DNA from: Lycocorax pyrrhopterus obiensis
Taxonomy: Eukaryota; Chordata; Aves; Passeriformes; Paradisaeidae
Length of the DNA: 64,000 nucleotides
Reading direction: 5' to 3'
Assembly: GCA_014706295.1 (NCBI GenBank)
Contig: JACSVZ010000004.1
Location: forward strand, 86,373,047-86,437,046
Shown one piece after another: positions 1-14,100 of the stretch. The notes beneath the pieces are model-generated. The model was not told the DNA's origin. It ran no database searches and saw only the letters and a program-made list of their open reading frames with translations. The translations under genes and the position numbers were made by a program. Within the stretch, counting starts at the first letter, position 1, and each line of letters starts with the position of its first letter.

Positions 1-1995
1 AGAGAGTGCTTTAGAAAGCATTCATGGAGAAAATCACAGCATCATCATATTCCGAAGTCCTTCCTGGTCAGAAGAAAAAGTGCCACAATGAACTACGCTT
101 GGTTAAACTGGAAGGGATTAAGTAGATGATTTTATAGTGACTGAAAGTGTAGCTCAGGGCTCATAAGTAACTGCCATGTATAATGGGAAGAAAACATTTC
201 AAATTTTGGATGCAGGGAGTACCAATTTTATGCTTTTTATTCCTTTATGTTGTTTTTAAGCATCACAAATTGGAAATCCTATACCTTTAGCAAATTGAGT
301 TTAGAGTTCTGTCTTTCCTCGATGCTATTTAACTTGGAAGTTTCACTGCCATGCCTTGATTTTGTTATTTCCATGAAATGTTTCCTCAATATTACTTGCA
401 TACCTATGAATATTTGGTATCAGGAAGTCACACTGCAGTTAGTTTGCACATCTAACAGATTTGAAATAATTTTCTCCCTTTCTATAATAAATAGATGGGC
501 TTCTGAAAAACTTGATTGTGAGTCGTAGTTTCTAAAGCCAGGATTTAACTACCACTGGTGCTGTGCTTCATGCTAATGTTTACAGTACTGATTATTTCAG
601 ATCTTACCTTTCTAGTAGGATGTCACAATATTTAGGACGAGTCTTACTTTCTCTGACTTTAAATGAGAAATGACATATAGTGAAAAAGAATGTTGTGCTC
701 TTTCATGTCAGAAATGGATTGTAAAGGCTGAAAAAGATTGACTCATAAAGAATGAAATCTGAGAACTGCATCTTTTGTTTTGTGGGACTCATGATTAACC
801 ACTAAGACAAGTCTGAGTTAGTGACTAACATGAATTCCAGTTATATTAAGGAGCAGGGCTGTTATGGACCACAGCCATAAGGGCACAAACCAGCATATTT
901 TAAAGACAAGTGGGACTGAGAATGTTCAGAAAAAGACTTCTGAGGAAAGTGTGGGCATCAATAACACAAGAAGCTGGTTGTGACCTAAAACATCCTGACA
1001 GACTTTCACAATAACTCAGGGCTATATTAAGGTTCAGGTAATTTTGGGGAGGGGGCAGAGTTTTAACTAATTCAATAAATAAATTCTCAGTAGTTTCTAC
1101 AATGTGCGTCTGATACATCCCATGTAATATTTCTCTATGGCTTAGGCTCAAAGTTGCCCTGATTGAGTACTGCAACATGTGTGTGCTAAGATGCGTGCCT
1201 ATAAACTTGATATGAAGAGAGAATGTATGATTTATTTTTTTTAATTTGGTCTCACATTTCAGAAGACTTAGATCCCCACATGCTTCTTTTCATGCTTTTC
1301 TTTGCAAATTAGTAAGAAACAGGTCCTCTCATTACATTAGTGCTTTTAGGTAATTTCTAAAACACTTAAATGTTGACTGATTGTAGTCAGAAGTTAATCT
1401 TTTAGGAAAAGGACTGGCTGCACCCAAATGCTCAAAAAAATTTTTGCATTTAACCTGAGGCCTAGATTTGGATGAAATCTTGTCTTCTCTAAATTTGGTG
1501 AGGTTTTTGTGCTAACTTCATTGAACTGTGATAGTTTTGCCCTGTCATTTAATACCAAAGCTGCTCTTCAGATTAATAGGGTAACATCAAACAACTGTGT
1601 CTCAGGATAATTGCGACACTAGCAGTAATAATAAACACAGAGATGAAAAAGACATGTGAAAGAAGAATAAAATGAAAACAAGCAGTATAGTTAAGACTCT
1701 GAGATTATAACCCATTTTTATTTTCTTACAACTGTTAGAGAGCTGTAGGCTTTGGAAAAAGTATTTGCTTCTGTTGCTTTGTTGTGCTTACGAATTAAGC
1801 TGCTTGTATTACAATCCCTCAGAACTGTTTTGGGCATTGCATTTCATTTATATAAAAACATCAAATGGAAAGTGAGCTGTTATCTTTCTAAAAATTCAAA
1901 AATAAGCTGTTTAAGCTTCTTTCAATTTTTTGAAACAGTTATTCTGATTTCATGTCTGTAGAACTGCTGAACTAATTCTTGTCTCCTTCATTTAG
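1..1995 (+). other. DST: 3' end of a DST intron
   Basis: This is AT-rich sequence ending in the acceptor ttcatttag before exon w1. Short open frames on both strands show no recognisable protein and no flanking splice signals. I found no repeat element or further exon. Confidence 0.7.
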
Positions 1996-2115
1996 TTTGA
2001 TCAAGCAGCTGATGCTGAATTTGCCTGGATTGCAGAAACAGAAAAGAAACTGATGTCTCTGGGTGATATTAGGCTTGAGCAAGACCAGACCACTGCTCAG
2101 CTGCAAGTTCAAAAG
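1996..2115 (+). CDS. DST: DST exon w1 (spectrin repeat helix A/B)
   Basis: Residues 1-40, phase 0 to 0. The acceptor is tttag and the donor is AAG|gtaaga. [11 protein letters not shown] is the helix-A core of a spectrin repeat, with the conserved Trp followed by acidic and Leu positions. The repeat continues in w2. The exon before it is outside the window. Confidence 0.93.
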
Positions 2116-5100
2116 GTAAGAGAAATGCATTTCCAACTGTCATGTTAATTATTGGCCGGCGCACCCTCCATTTAGAAAATGTACTGGCATGATTTAATTT
2201 TCAGTCCATCGTAATTAATGCACTTCAAAACCAGTTTTTGCTGCAAATACTTTTTTTCTTATTATTATCCTAACCAATTTTTATTGTGTTTCAAGGCTTT
2301 TACCATGGAGATTTTAAGGCACAAAGATGCTATAGATGAACTTGTTAAATCTGGGGATAAGCTTATGAAAACATGCACTGAAGAAGAGAAACAGATGATG
2401 AAGGTAAAGTCCCTTAAATTGCAGCTATAGTGGTAGATATGCAGACAGTATATAAGTAGAAGGATTCCTATTGTGTCTTTTTTTAAAATACTAATGCAAA
2501 AGCATTAATTAGAGTCCCTTCTAGTCTGAGGATTGTAATACTAGAGGAAATGCTGTTGCGTATTGCTCTCATTCCTTCAGGATGTTAAAAGAACAAATGC
2601 TGTGTACTTGCTTCTTTGCCTGACACTAATCTGGAGCCACATTTATCATCTTCATCCATAGTAAACAGTATTTTAGCCTATAGATGATTGAGTGAAGAGG
2701 TATTAGTCATCTGGGTTGATGTGTGGAATCTGGCAGTTTATCTTCTAGTTCTTTTGGGTCAGTGATGCTCTGGGTGTGAGCATTTCTGTGCCAAATTCAA
2801 TGGCTCTGCACCTCCGTGTGAATCTTTACTTTCATTTCTGCTGATTTCCATGTAGACCTTGCTTGCCAAGATTATTCCATCCTGTCACAGCCCACGAAAG
2901 GCATTCTTAAGACTTTGTTTATTACACACAGACACGGAGAGCCCAATGTCAGGGCTGCAAACACGTACAGATGGATTTTTCATGTTGGCATTTAGGAAGG
3001 ATTAGTTGTGGGGCTGGGATTTTTTTGCTAAATTACAGCGAGGCTGGATATGCTGTGTAGATTTAGTTCTTCCAATCCATGAAAAACAATAGTTCAGTAA
3101 TTGTGTTCTGCTGCAGGATCTCTGAATAAATTTGATTTTCTCTTAAGTGAATTTAAAATAGATGAGATGTTCTGTCTATGAAACTGTAGTGATAAGGCAG
3201 AGCAGTTTTGTGTGAGTCTCTACTAAATATTTTTATTTGTCAAAAATACTGTATATCTGTGTGTTAAGGTTATGTTCTGCCCTCTGGATAGCATCTCTAT
3301 GCTTAATTTACATGCAAGACATAACAAATGAAAAGATAGCTTGTTCTGCCAAAATAAAAAGCTTCTTCACGTTCAATGTCTTGCTTAAATGTAGTTTTTC
3401 CAAGGCTAGGATTTATGCACATTGTCACATACAATATTTCATAAACATGATAACACGGGCAGTTTTCCACAGGAACAATGTACAGCTAGTAGATGCTTTC
3501 TTTTATTATCACATGCCCAAATACAGTAAATTTATAATGTATAAGCCTTATAGTTCTATCACTATTATCTATGTTATTAGTGGTAATACATTCTCATTAA
3601 CTAATGTATGCTAACCTGGAAAATAATGTTTTGTGGTTTCTGCAAGTTTGTAAACGACAATCACAACAGTATATCCTATTATCTTGCCAGAGTGAAAAAA
3701 AAAAACCAAACCACCAAAAAAACCACCCAACTAAAGTCCCAACAGATTTTGTGTACTGTTCGTTGCTCTGATTCAGAAATGTTGTGGAAAACTTAGTTTC
3801 TGCCAAGTGTCACTGAAGATAAGTGTCTGCAGTAAGGAAGTCGGGCTAAGATCCGCAGTCAGATCATTTGCAGCTTGACTAGAAGCTCTATGAGTAAAGC
3901 GTTATTTGTAAATGTCAGTATTGTTAAATGTATTCTAATTATTTTGCAAGTACTCTGCCAAATTCTGATCTCCCTCTTTGTTGATTCTGTCCACCTTAAA
4001 CAGTGATACTGTAGAAACATCAAAACTGAAATGTTATTCACTGTAAATTGGTGCTATAATTGTCAAAGAATGTTTAGAAATGAAGGTAATAGACACATGG
4101 AAAAATATACTTTAACAAAATTAATATTATTTTACAGAAAAAAATTGAAAGCCTCTTACAGAAATATGATGCAGTCTGTCAAATGAACTCAGAGAGAAAC
4201 CTCCAGCTGGAACGGGCTCAGTCCCTGGTTAACCAGTTCTGGGAGACTTATGAAGAGCTTTGGCCATGGTTAACTGAAACAGAAATGATAATCTCTCAGC
4301 TTCCTGCTCCAGCCCTTGAATATGAAACTTTGAAGCAACAACAAGAAGAACATAGGGTAAGCATTTTGCCAGTGTTGAAAAAGGTAGAGTGTTAAAAACC
4401 AGGAAGTCTTTTGCTTAGAACTGTGGAGTACTCTGCAAAATTCTTAAAACCCAAACAGGTACTCTTCTGTTGAAAAAAATAAATTAAAATAATAATACAG
4501 AGTAAATACGTTTTCAGTCATGTCTCTACTGTTTACCAAACTGTGCATGCAAGCAAGAGTCTCCAGGGAAGGCAGCAAGTGATGTATAAGCATAAAAGAG
4601 AGCTAAAGGGTAATAATTGCCATTGTACTGAGAGAACTGAGCACATAAAAGTTATGAGTTAAGTATATTTAAAAGTACACATTAATGTCAGTATTGCGAC
4701 AAACCAAACCTATAAACAGAAAGAACAGATATGGGATGTTAGAGAAAGAAACATAAGGGGGGTACAATCTGTTTACAGATATGGACATATGCTGAGCTTA
4801 TGTATGTATAAAAAATTTGGCTTTTGTTTCGTTGGTAACATTGAAATCAAACTTAGCTGAGTCAGGAAGATGAACAATTAGAGGGCCAAGAATTGATTGC
4901 TTGGGCACCATGCAATCCCGTAGTAACTTATCATGTCAAGAATGTTTGTTGTGTAATAATTAAAATAAATAATTGTTTACCATAGCATCACAAAATAGAG
5001 GCAACAGTGTTGTAGACCAGCCACTGTATGGGTTCTCTTACATGAATATATAATCAGTTTGGATAAAAATTAAGGTGTTTCACAGGTCACTGCTCATATC

Positions 5101-8100
5101 ACATGGAATCAGATGTATCCCACTAGGGTTAAAAACCTGCATGTTTTGGCAGATGCAAAACCTGTATGGCCACTGGAGATACCTGTTTCTCCCTGCTAAG
5201 CATAGAGTAACTAGTGTTCTTTTTATTTTAGCTGCCTCAATTAAGTGACTCAAGTTAGATAGGATGAACCCTGACTTCAAAGTCTTGTTTACTTTGAGAC
5301 CAGCTAATGAAATGTGCCACTCTTATGGACTGGTAAACACCAGGTTCACTCATTTGTCTTCCTATTATGTCCAGAATGAACAAACATGTTCTGTTAAGAC
5401 TAGCTGCATCACATAAGCTTTACAAACTACCTTGATTAGTCACCGTGAACCATATCATGCTTGCTTTACTTACAGGATTGTTCCTCATGTACTTTAATCA
5501 TGCTGCTTCTATGAGAAGCCTTTCAGATGAGCTTCTATTTTTGCTTTTTCCCCAGGCTATGCCATTAGCTGAGATTTGTTTGTTAAACAGAAGATGAATG
5601 TCTTTTAACACGTAATCTGCTCTGAAACACTTGTTTACTAGAATTGTTTACCCAGTAGTATATCATGGAGAAGACCAAATCATTTATTGTTCTGTTAAAA
5701 AGAAGAAGAAGAAGAAGAAGAAAAAAGTAGTTCTCAATGTGAATTGAGAACCTAATGTTTCTGTTCTGTTGTGTTTACTGATGACTATCTTTGTTCCAAG
5801 TTGTGGAATTCATAGAGTTGATTCTGTGTGAGTAACATGCAGTTAGTTTGATTTGAAATGAGCTGTTGGCAGAGTATTATCGTAAGATTTAGACCCAGAA
5901 ATGTGCGCTCTTGTGGCCTTGTGTCATCTCTTTGTGCTCAAAAGTAAGACATACAAAATTATTTTCTAAAAATTTTCAAACTGTTCTTAGTTTCTGCTTT
6001 TCCTCCTCTCTGCCAATCAACATTATTTTTCTTGTGGCAAGCCTTACAAACAGAGTTACATTCAAAGTAAGTGGTTAGAGTCAGTGGGGTTTATTTTCAT
6101 TGCTGTTGTGTCATTGGGGGACTGAAGAGTTGTGGTCACTGTCTTTCCAGTCTCTTCAACGTCTCCTCTTCTGGGGAGGAGAAAGGAAAAAAGCCAGCAT
6201 CTGGATTCCTTTTAAGGGAAGGACCATAGTTGAAGAGAACTTATTTACACTGAGATTGATACAGGCTCTTTTCTGGGTCTTCATTAATTTAAACAAACTC
6301 TCAACTGGGAGAAGCAGTACATGTACCTCTCATGTTCCTGCACTGGAGCTATGCATGGAGTTCACAGCACTGAGAGGGACAGTGCCTCACAAGACTGGGA
6401 TTTTTCTGAAAAGGGAAAGATGAGCTGAGAAAGTAAATAAAATGAGGGAAGGATGGGGCTACTCACCCAAAAAACCCCCCTTTCCCTTTTGTCAGTTCTA
6501 CGGGTGCAAGCAAGGAAATCTGAAATCCTTAGACAACTTGGAAGACACCTTGTGACATTTCCCTTCCACAAGCCTCTGCACAGTTTTCACTTCTGGGGTG
6601 GATGATGGGAAGGAATAGACAGCTGAGATCAAATAAAATTCACTTACTAATTATTTGTTAAACATTGTGTAAGTTCAATAGTAGTGATGTTATGAAGACA
6701 GAGGAGTCTTGTGGCCAGAGGGAGAGACTGATAAACAAGGTTGGTAGGTCTCCACTGATCACCCTTGCTTGTCCTTTTGTCCTTTTCACTGATTTCTTTG
6801 ACCCTTCCTTGTGCTGGTTTCCTCTTCTTAAATCAAGTATAATTTGAATTAATTTTCTTGCAATGCTGGTACCTCTTTCTGTGATGTTCTTCAATGAAAG
6901 GCTTTGCAGCAAGTGACCAATATCAACATGAAAAGTATGTATGTGGTGGTGTTACGCCCATGTCTGGAATATCACTGCCATTTCTGTCATTATAGGTCGT
7001 AAATATGATGGGCAATGTCTGTTGTTAGCATCATATGCATAATTAGCATCTTATATTTTGTCTGTAATCATATGTCCTACCAGAGTGTTGCACAGGCCTT
7101 TCAGTGTGTCTCTAGTTCTGACGTTTTATGCCTGGATAGTTCTGTGTTGGAATGGGAATGATCACTGGCAGAGCAGTCATTAACTTTATTTCAGCTTTAC
7201 GTTAAGACGAAAGGTATTTGTTTGGAATTCCTTGCCAGCTGGATGCGTTGGAAGTGTGGACAGTTGTAATGTGGTGGTGCAAGCGTAAGAAACTGATAAG
7301 TTGTTTCATTTGTTGTAGCAACTGCGTGAGCTGATTGCTGAGCACAAGCCTCATATAGATAAGATGAACAAAACTGGGCCTCAGTTGCTGGAGCTGAGCC
7401 CGGGAGAAGGCTTTTCTATCCAAGAGAAATATGTGGCAGCTGACACCCTTTACAGTAAAATTAAGGAAGATGTCAAAAAGCGAGCACTGGCACTGGATGA
7501 AGCCATTTCTCAGTGTACCCAGGTATCAATTTAAGTTTAAAGTATAATTGGGTTCATTCAATGGAAAAATACACATTGACATCTTACTTGCATATATCAA
7601 GACTAAACTGCTGTTTTATCTGGATTTTTTCAACCTAATGGTCTGTGAATGTTCATATCACCGCCAATGGCGTTGATTTTTCTATATCTTGAGGGTTTAT
7701 AATTTTATATATTGGTCAGTATTATGACTTTGCAGCTGCTGAAAAATGTTACAGCTGCTTAATTTTGAAGTAAAAAAATCTAGTGTAAAAATGTGGGATT
7801 TGATTTTCACTTTCATTTTCTCTTACTGGTCTGTTACTAGCTGATGCTTCAATTATAAACAAATGTCACTTTTGATCAGTTAACTTGGGTATAGTTATTT
7901 CTAGGAACTGGCAGTTAATGGTTAGCAATGGAACTAGTGGGTAGTTAAGCAGTGGTAGTAGCATTGGCTCTTCCCTGCAGACTCCAAAGAACTTAACATT
8001 AGATGTCACAAAATGTCATCAGCATAAAACTCAGGTCAAGTCCACAAAAACTGCATGTTCTAGCTTCATCAGCCTATGAAATGAACTTCAGTAGAGTATT

Positions 8101-11100
8101 GCCAAGTGTCTTATTCTAGCAACCATTAAATATTGGGTTAATTGTCATTAAATCCACATAGAAATTCTGTTCCTTGACCCCAGATTCAGAAAAGAACTCA
8201 GTAAAACTTTGTACATAAACCCCTACAAAAACCTGAATAAAAATACTTTGTTCTATACTGCTGTTTTTATAGGAAATTCCCCTTTTTTTCTCTGTTCACT
8301 GAAAATTAAGTGCTATATTCTGCTTAGGTCATAAATACTAAATAAAGAAATACACCTTGAAGACCTTACCAATTCTACATTCTAAGTAATTTCTGTCAGG
8401 TCATTATATTTAATGTCATATTCCTAGCCCCTGCAGCTGAGTTTAAGAATGTGAGGCAAAACTAAATGACATCAAATGTCATCCTGCTTTTGAGCTTGTT
8501 ATAGACATTATACGTTGTATTTATTTAACCTACAAACTTTGTCATTCTAAACACCTTCCTTATTCACACCTCTGAAATATGCCTGATTATTTAGATCCTC
8601 TCTTTTTCTTTATCATAAATGCTTTGCCTTTCCTGTACGTGGAGCTGCCAGTTTGAAAATCAAGATATTTACTTAGTATTATAGTCCCTGTTTTGAATGT
8701 GATAGACATCAACATGTTGTACTAAGTACAGAAAGCAAGAATTAGAAATGCATTCTTTGCTAACACCTAGAATATAATCAGATGTTGAGAAATTACTGAA
8801 TTATTTATGCAATACTAAGGTTCTTTTTATATACCTAAATGTATATGCACATGGCAAAGTGAAACATTCTAATGCCCACAGAGTGTAATTTTATATAATC
8901 TTTTTTTATGAAGATATGTGAATATATATTATCAGATCTCTGTACTATGATGTCTCTGTCAATGTTTGTCTAGACAGTCTTTGAAGAGTTATTATTTAAC
9001 TCTTCAGGTTTTAAATTATATTAAATTGCTCTGTGTATCAAAGGAAGGACATAATGTATGAAGCTAGAATGAGAGATTGTAATGACTTGCAATTTTTTCC
9101 TTTTAAGTGCTAAAGCACTTTGTCTCATTCACTGAAGTTGAGTACAAGGAGTCCCATTGAAGGCACTGACAACTTAAAAATGTAATACATGTCCCAAAAT
9201 TAAACCCAAATGTTGCCAATTTAATTTTAGTTTTTATAACTTTTGTAAGGTTTTGTTGCCACAATCAGTTTCTCAGAAGTCTTGAATGTGGGAAGGCTGC
9301 TTTTCTTTCATAACATATTTTGTTGGCTTGTATGATATTCACACTTCTAACAAAACACTGAGGCCCATAACGTTAGTCACAGAGTCTGATTTGAAGTGGG
9401 TTGTATGGTGGGAAAAAGTAATTATATTTATATTGCCTGTGTTCCTTGGAATAGAAAGGATGTAGCTATTTGTTTACGTAAGGTAATCTTGTTTTGCTGT
9501 GTTCTTTCTGGCATCATTTCCAAATGTTGTCAGGAGTGCTTTTCTAATTGCAAAAATAATGCACCCACAATTTATTGATTTCTTTCATTTGAAGGGGGCA
9601 TGGTGGTGCAAGATATTTAGGAATCTCTGTTAATCCAAAAGCATATAATAAAGGCTGACTTTGGACCTATCCTAAAGGCCAAACCACATTAACACAGCTG
9701 TAATTGAGTTTCTGAGCACCTACCTGGGCTCAGTCAAACATGGGTGCATGTAGTATATACACTGTTGTGTGCTTTTAGTCGCAGAAGGTAACATACCTTT
9801 ACTGCACTAGCAAGCACCACCTGGCCACTAACCAGTGTCTTTTTGCACAACCTTACATCTAAAGCCTTAATCAGAGGTTGTATATCAGTATGTTGGTCTC
9901 AACAGGAAAGTGCATGTTTTTAATAGTAAGATACATGTCTTTCTAAAATGATGAAGTCAGAAAGCCATGGCTCTCTAAAGCTACAAACTACTGTGAATTT
10001 CACAGGACTAAATGTAAGTGGATTCTGCCATATGTGTAGTACCCTCAGAGGGAGTGTGTCAGGACTGAACCCGAACTAAATAGTAAAATTTTTGAATTTG
10101 AGAGAACCTACCATTTTGCAGGGTTATTTTTGTAATTTAGATACTAAAAGAGCCTAGAGAGAGGTATTGCAAGTTGCACATACATATGTTGGATAGAGAT
10201 ATTAATTTTAAAGTACCTTTTTCCAAGATAATTTCAAATGCCCTTTTTTAGTTTGCTGTTTTGGTGTTTTGTTTTTTGGGTTTTTTTCTTTTTGTAATTT
10301 GTCTGCTGTTTCCTTCTGTCCTTTACCACCCTCCTAGTTTCATGACAAGATAGATCCAACTCTCGAGAGTCTGAAACGCATAGCTGAACGCCTGAGGCAG
10401 CCACCTTCGATCTCGGCAGAGGTTGAGAAGATTAAAGAGCAGATCAGCGAAAATAAGAACGTGTCTGTGGATCTGGAAAAGCTTCAGCCAGTGTATGAGA
10501 CACTGAAACAGAGAGGGGAGGAAATGATTGCTCGCTCAGAAGGCGCTGATAAGGATATATCTGCTAAAGGTAGTAGACTGAGGAAACTTTCATGTAGTGG
10601 AAATGCAATAAGCTGCAGCATATAAAATTCTTCATTTCTGATGACCTCTAATCTGGGGAATGTTCTCCTGGAGAAGCTGCTAAAGATTTATAAAAACAAA
10701 GCATTCATTTAAAATAATTCATTGTTGGTATGACCTTTATTTTATTTTTTAAGGCCATTGTGTTTGCTTTCACTTAACATTATAAGGAGTCCTGCAAAGA
10801 AATATTTTATACTCTAAATTTTAAAATGTACACATATGTTTCTGCTGTAGAACTGTAGAGAGATTTATGACCAAGAATTGTTTGCCAAGGTAGTAATCTA
10901 GTTCCTTTGTTGTTTAGCTGTTCAAGATAAACTAGACCAAATGGTCCTAATTTGGGAAGACATCCAGACCTTGACTGAGGAAAGAGAGGCCAAACTGTTG
11001 GATGTAATGGAACTAGCTGAAAAGTTTTGGTGTGATCATATGGCTCTTGTAGCTACTATTAAAGATACTCAGGACTTCATTCGAGAACTGGAGGGACCTG

Positions 11101-14100
11101 GAGTTGACCCATCTGTAGTCAAGCAACAGCAAGAAGCTGCAGAGGTCAGTAGAAAGTATTTTCTTTACTTGAAATACTTTATTTATGGTATGCAGAGGAG
11201 AATATATTATTTTTTAAAGACTAAGAGGGATAATTGTGTAGAAATTTACGATAATGGTATCTCAAGAGTCTACAGTAAATAATACATATCAGTGCTTAAT
11301 TGCAATGAGCATGCAACATGTGCTTGTCATTACATTTCCTTATTTGTTTGTAAATATGTATATAATAACCATCTCACTGAGACTTTTAAAAGTTATACAT
11401 ACTTGAGATTCCTTGGGTAATACGTAACATCTAAATGAAAGGTGTACAAATGTATGATGCTCTATGTATTATCCTCTAAGCCTGTAATTATCTATACTGA
11501 TAGTTAAATGTTTGAAGGCTGAATGATAACCTCTGACAAAGAAGACACTCTGATTAAAGAAATCTAATTTAAAACTTCCTGTTTATTTTTTCCATCTCAT
11601 GCAAAATGATATCATAAACCATTGTTACAATTTAGCCTGATGTCAGCTGATTTCATCTGACACTGCAAAGGAATGCTTATTTTTTAAGCATCCAATTGTA
11701 AGTCCAAGTGACTTGAAAGAAAACAAAGGTGGAATCCTGCGGTGTTCTATCTTGAAAGCAAGTTGTACATAGATGATTAAATTTAGTATTAGCAGTGTTG
11801 GCTTTTTTTCTCTTTGTAGGCTGCTAAAGAAGAAATTGATGGACTACAAGAAGAACTAGAAGCAGTTGTGAGCCTTGGCTCTGAACTTAGAGCTGCTTGT
11901 GGAGAGCCTGACAAACCTATTGTCAACAAGAGTATAGATGAGGTATGGGAAATGCAGATGCTTAGGTCTGCTATGTGAGGTGCTTGCTCAACTGAAATTG
12001 GTATATTCCCCACAACCCCAACAAATTTTGAAAATAAAAATTTTGTGGCAAAAGTGAGACACTCCTGAAGCCTTTGTGGTAAAGTAAGTTTTGCCTTTTG
12101 GGTGAATGAATCGTAGATTAGATTAGAATGTACACACTGTTTTATTTCATTGATTTATTGTTTAGAACTTTTGTAAAAGATTTTTTTTTAAAAAATACTT
12201 ACTGATTAATATGGTGGGTGGATATTTCTTGCAAAAGTAATCCTAGAATAAATTTTGGATATATCTTGTTCATGCCAAGTGAGACATCTTAACTGAGACT
12301 ATCCTGTTTGGATGACTATAAAGTACTTTTAATTTCTCTAGTGTTCACCAATATATGATTCTTTTAAGATATTTTTATTATAGTGATGCAAGTCCAAATG
12401 ATTTAGTAGTATTTCTGCTATTAACTGTAATATTTCTTTTAATAAAAATATTCAATCGGTATTGAAGTTTACAGCTTTTATAATCCAGAACCTCTACTGA
12501 ATTCTGAAAGAAATTCATTTTGCAGTGATAGAGAGAACAAGAGTGTTAACATGGAATAAATGTGAACTATTCATGCTTGTAATACAAATATTATTGATCA
12601 GTGAAGAGATAGTAAATGCACATTATGTAGCAGTAAAATTCTTTTGTCTATTGAAGTAAATTGTGCTTACTTGCAGCTGAATTCTGCCTGGGATGCGTTA
12701 AACAAAACATGGAAAGAACGTGTGGATAAGCTTGGGGAAGCTATGCAGGCAGCTGTTCAATACCAAGATGGACTCCAGGTAAGATGATGGGATATACCTA
12801 ACCCAGCCTTCAGTCAGTGGGATTTAATGTGGTTGTAGTAAAAAATGTCATGTGATTAGGTAGGTGACAAGTAATGCTCTCTGGTTGTCGAGACTATTTT
12901 CTTTGGTAGGCAGGGTTTTTTTCTAAAGATTGGTTGGGGTTGGTTTGTTGGGGTTTTTTTGCATTAAAGAATACATATGTTGGGTTGTTTTCTTCATGTC
13001 CATATATTGCATTGTGTTTAGATTCACAATTAATGTCCCCTTGTTTGTTGATAAGAGCAGAGGTTTTTTGGCACCACACATTCATAGTACTCGTGCTCGC
13101 ATTTTCTTGTGATAGTCAATGCTTCGTATGGTAGGCAGGCTGAAGCTGTGAAACATCTTTGTGGTCTGAAAGGAGCAGAGTACAGGTCCATATACCCACT
13201 TGTTGCTGTTTTCTTTGAGTGGCACTTGAATTTTATTCCACCTTTTTTATAAGTAAGAGTATTTGAAGCAAAAATATTACTAATATAATGTTGTTAGACC
13301 ACTATTCTTAATATAATTTATCCTATCACAATACTTTAGAAGATGATTCCTTTTTAAAATTGTAGGTAAATATACCAGCAGTTTTAAGATATCTTGTACC
13401 TTGTGTTTCCTAGAACTGATGAAGTTTCAAAAAAAAAAAGAGGGGTTGTTCTATACATGACCTTTAAAGGTCTCTTCTAACCCAAACTATCCTTTGAATC
13501 TATGATCATTTCTCTTTATATACTGTTGGGTTTTTTGTAGTTATTTATTTGGTTGGTTTGGTTTGGTTTGTTTGTTTTTTCTTGGTGGAATTACCATTTT
13601 CCCTGGTTCATTTAATCTTTAAAATTGGAATTTCACATTACACTGAGGGCAGTTACTTCTCTGGTGCAGATCAAGCAGCAGAACACTCCTTAATAATGAT
13701 GCAACATGTCTGTTTTGCAGTGCACCGTCGCTATGGATTTTTCTCTGGGTTTTCCTGTGTTCCTACTGTGCAGAGATTGACTAGGCAGTTAGAATCATCA
13801 CCATTTGCTTTAAGTGCTTTCTGTTTCCTGTGGCTGTACATGGTACATCCTACAAGCTTGGTACTTTGTGAAAGAACTGTATTTAAGTGCTGTCTTACAC
13901 TCATTTCAATAGACAGTATGAAAAGTATTATGGGCAGATTGTTAACTGCAGCTGCCTCACCCTCTTGAGCACGTTGGGCATAGTTCTCCTTTTCTCAGGG
14001 AGCCATGTAGCAGTGGGCAGCTCCAACGAGTTATCCTAGGCATTTCTCCGTAATGATATCTCCACAGATAACAGGCAGGTGGAAAAGGGCCTAGTGGAGG

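Noticed and set aside
5702..5722. (GAA)7 as a pathogenic-type GAA expansion
   Set aside because: Seven units is far below any length known to affect transcription; an ordinary microsatellite.
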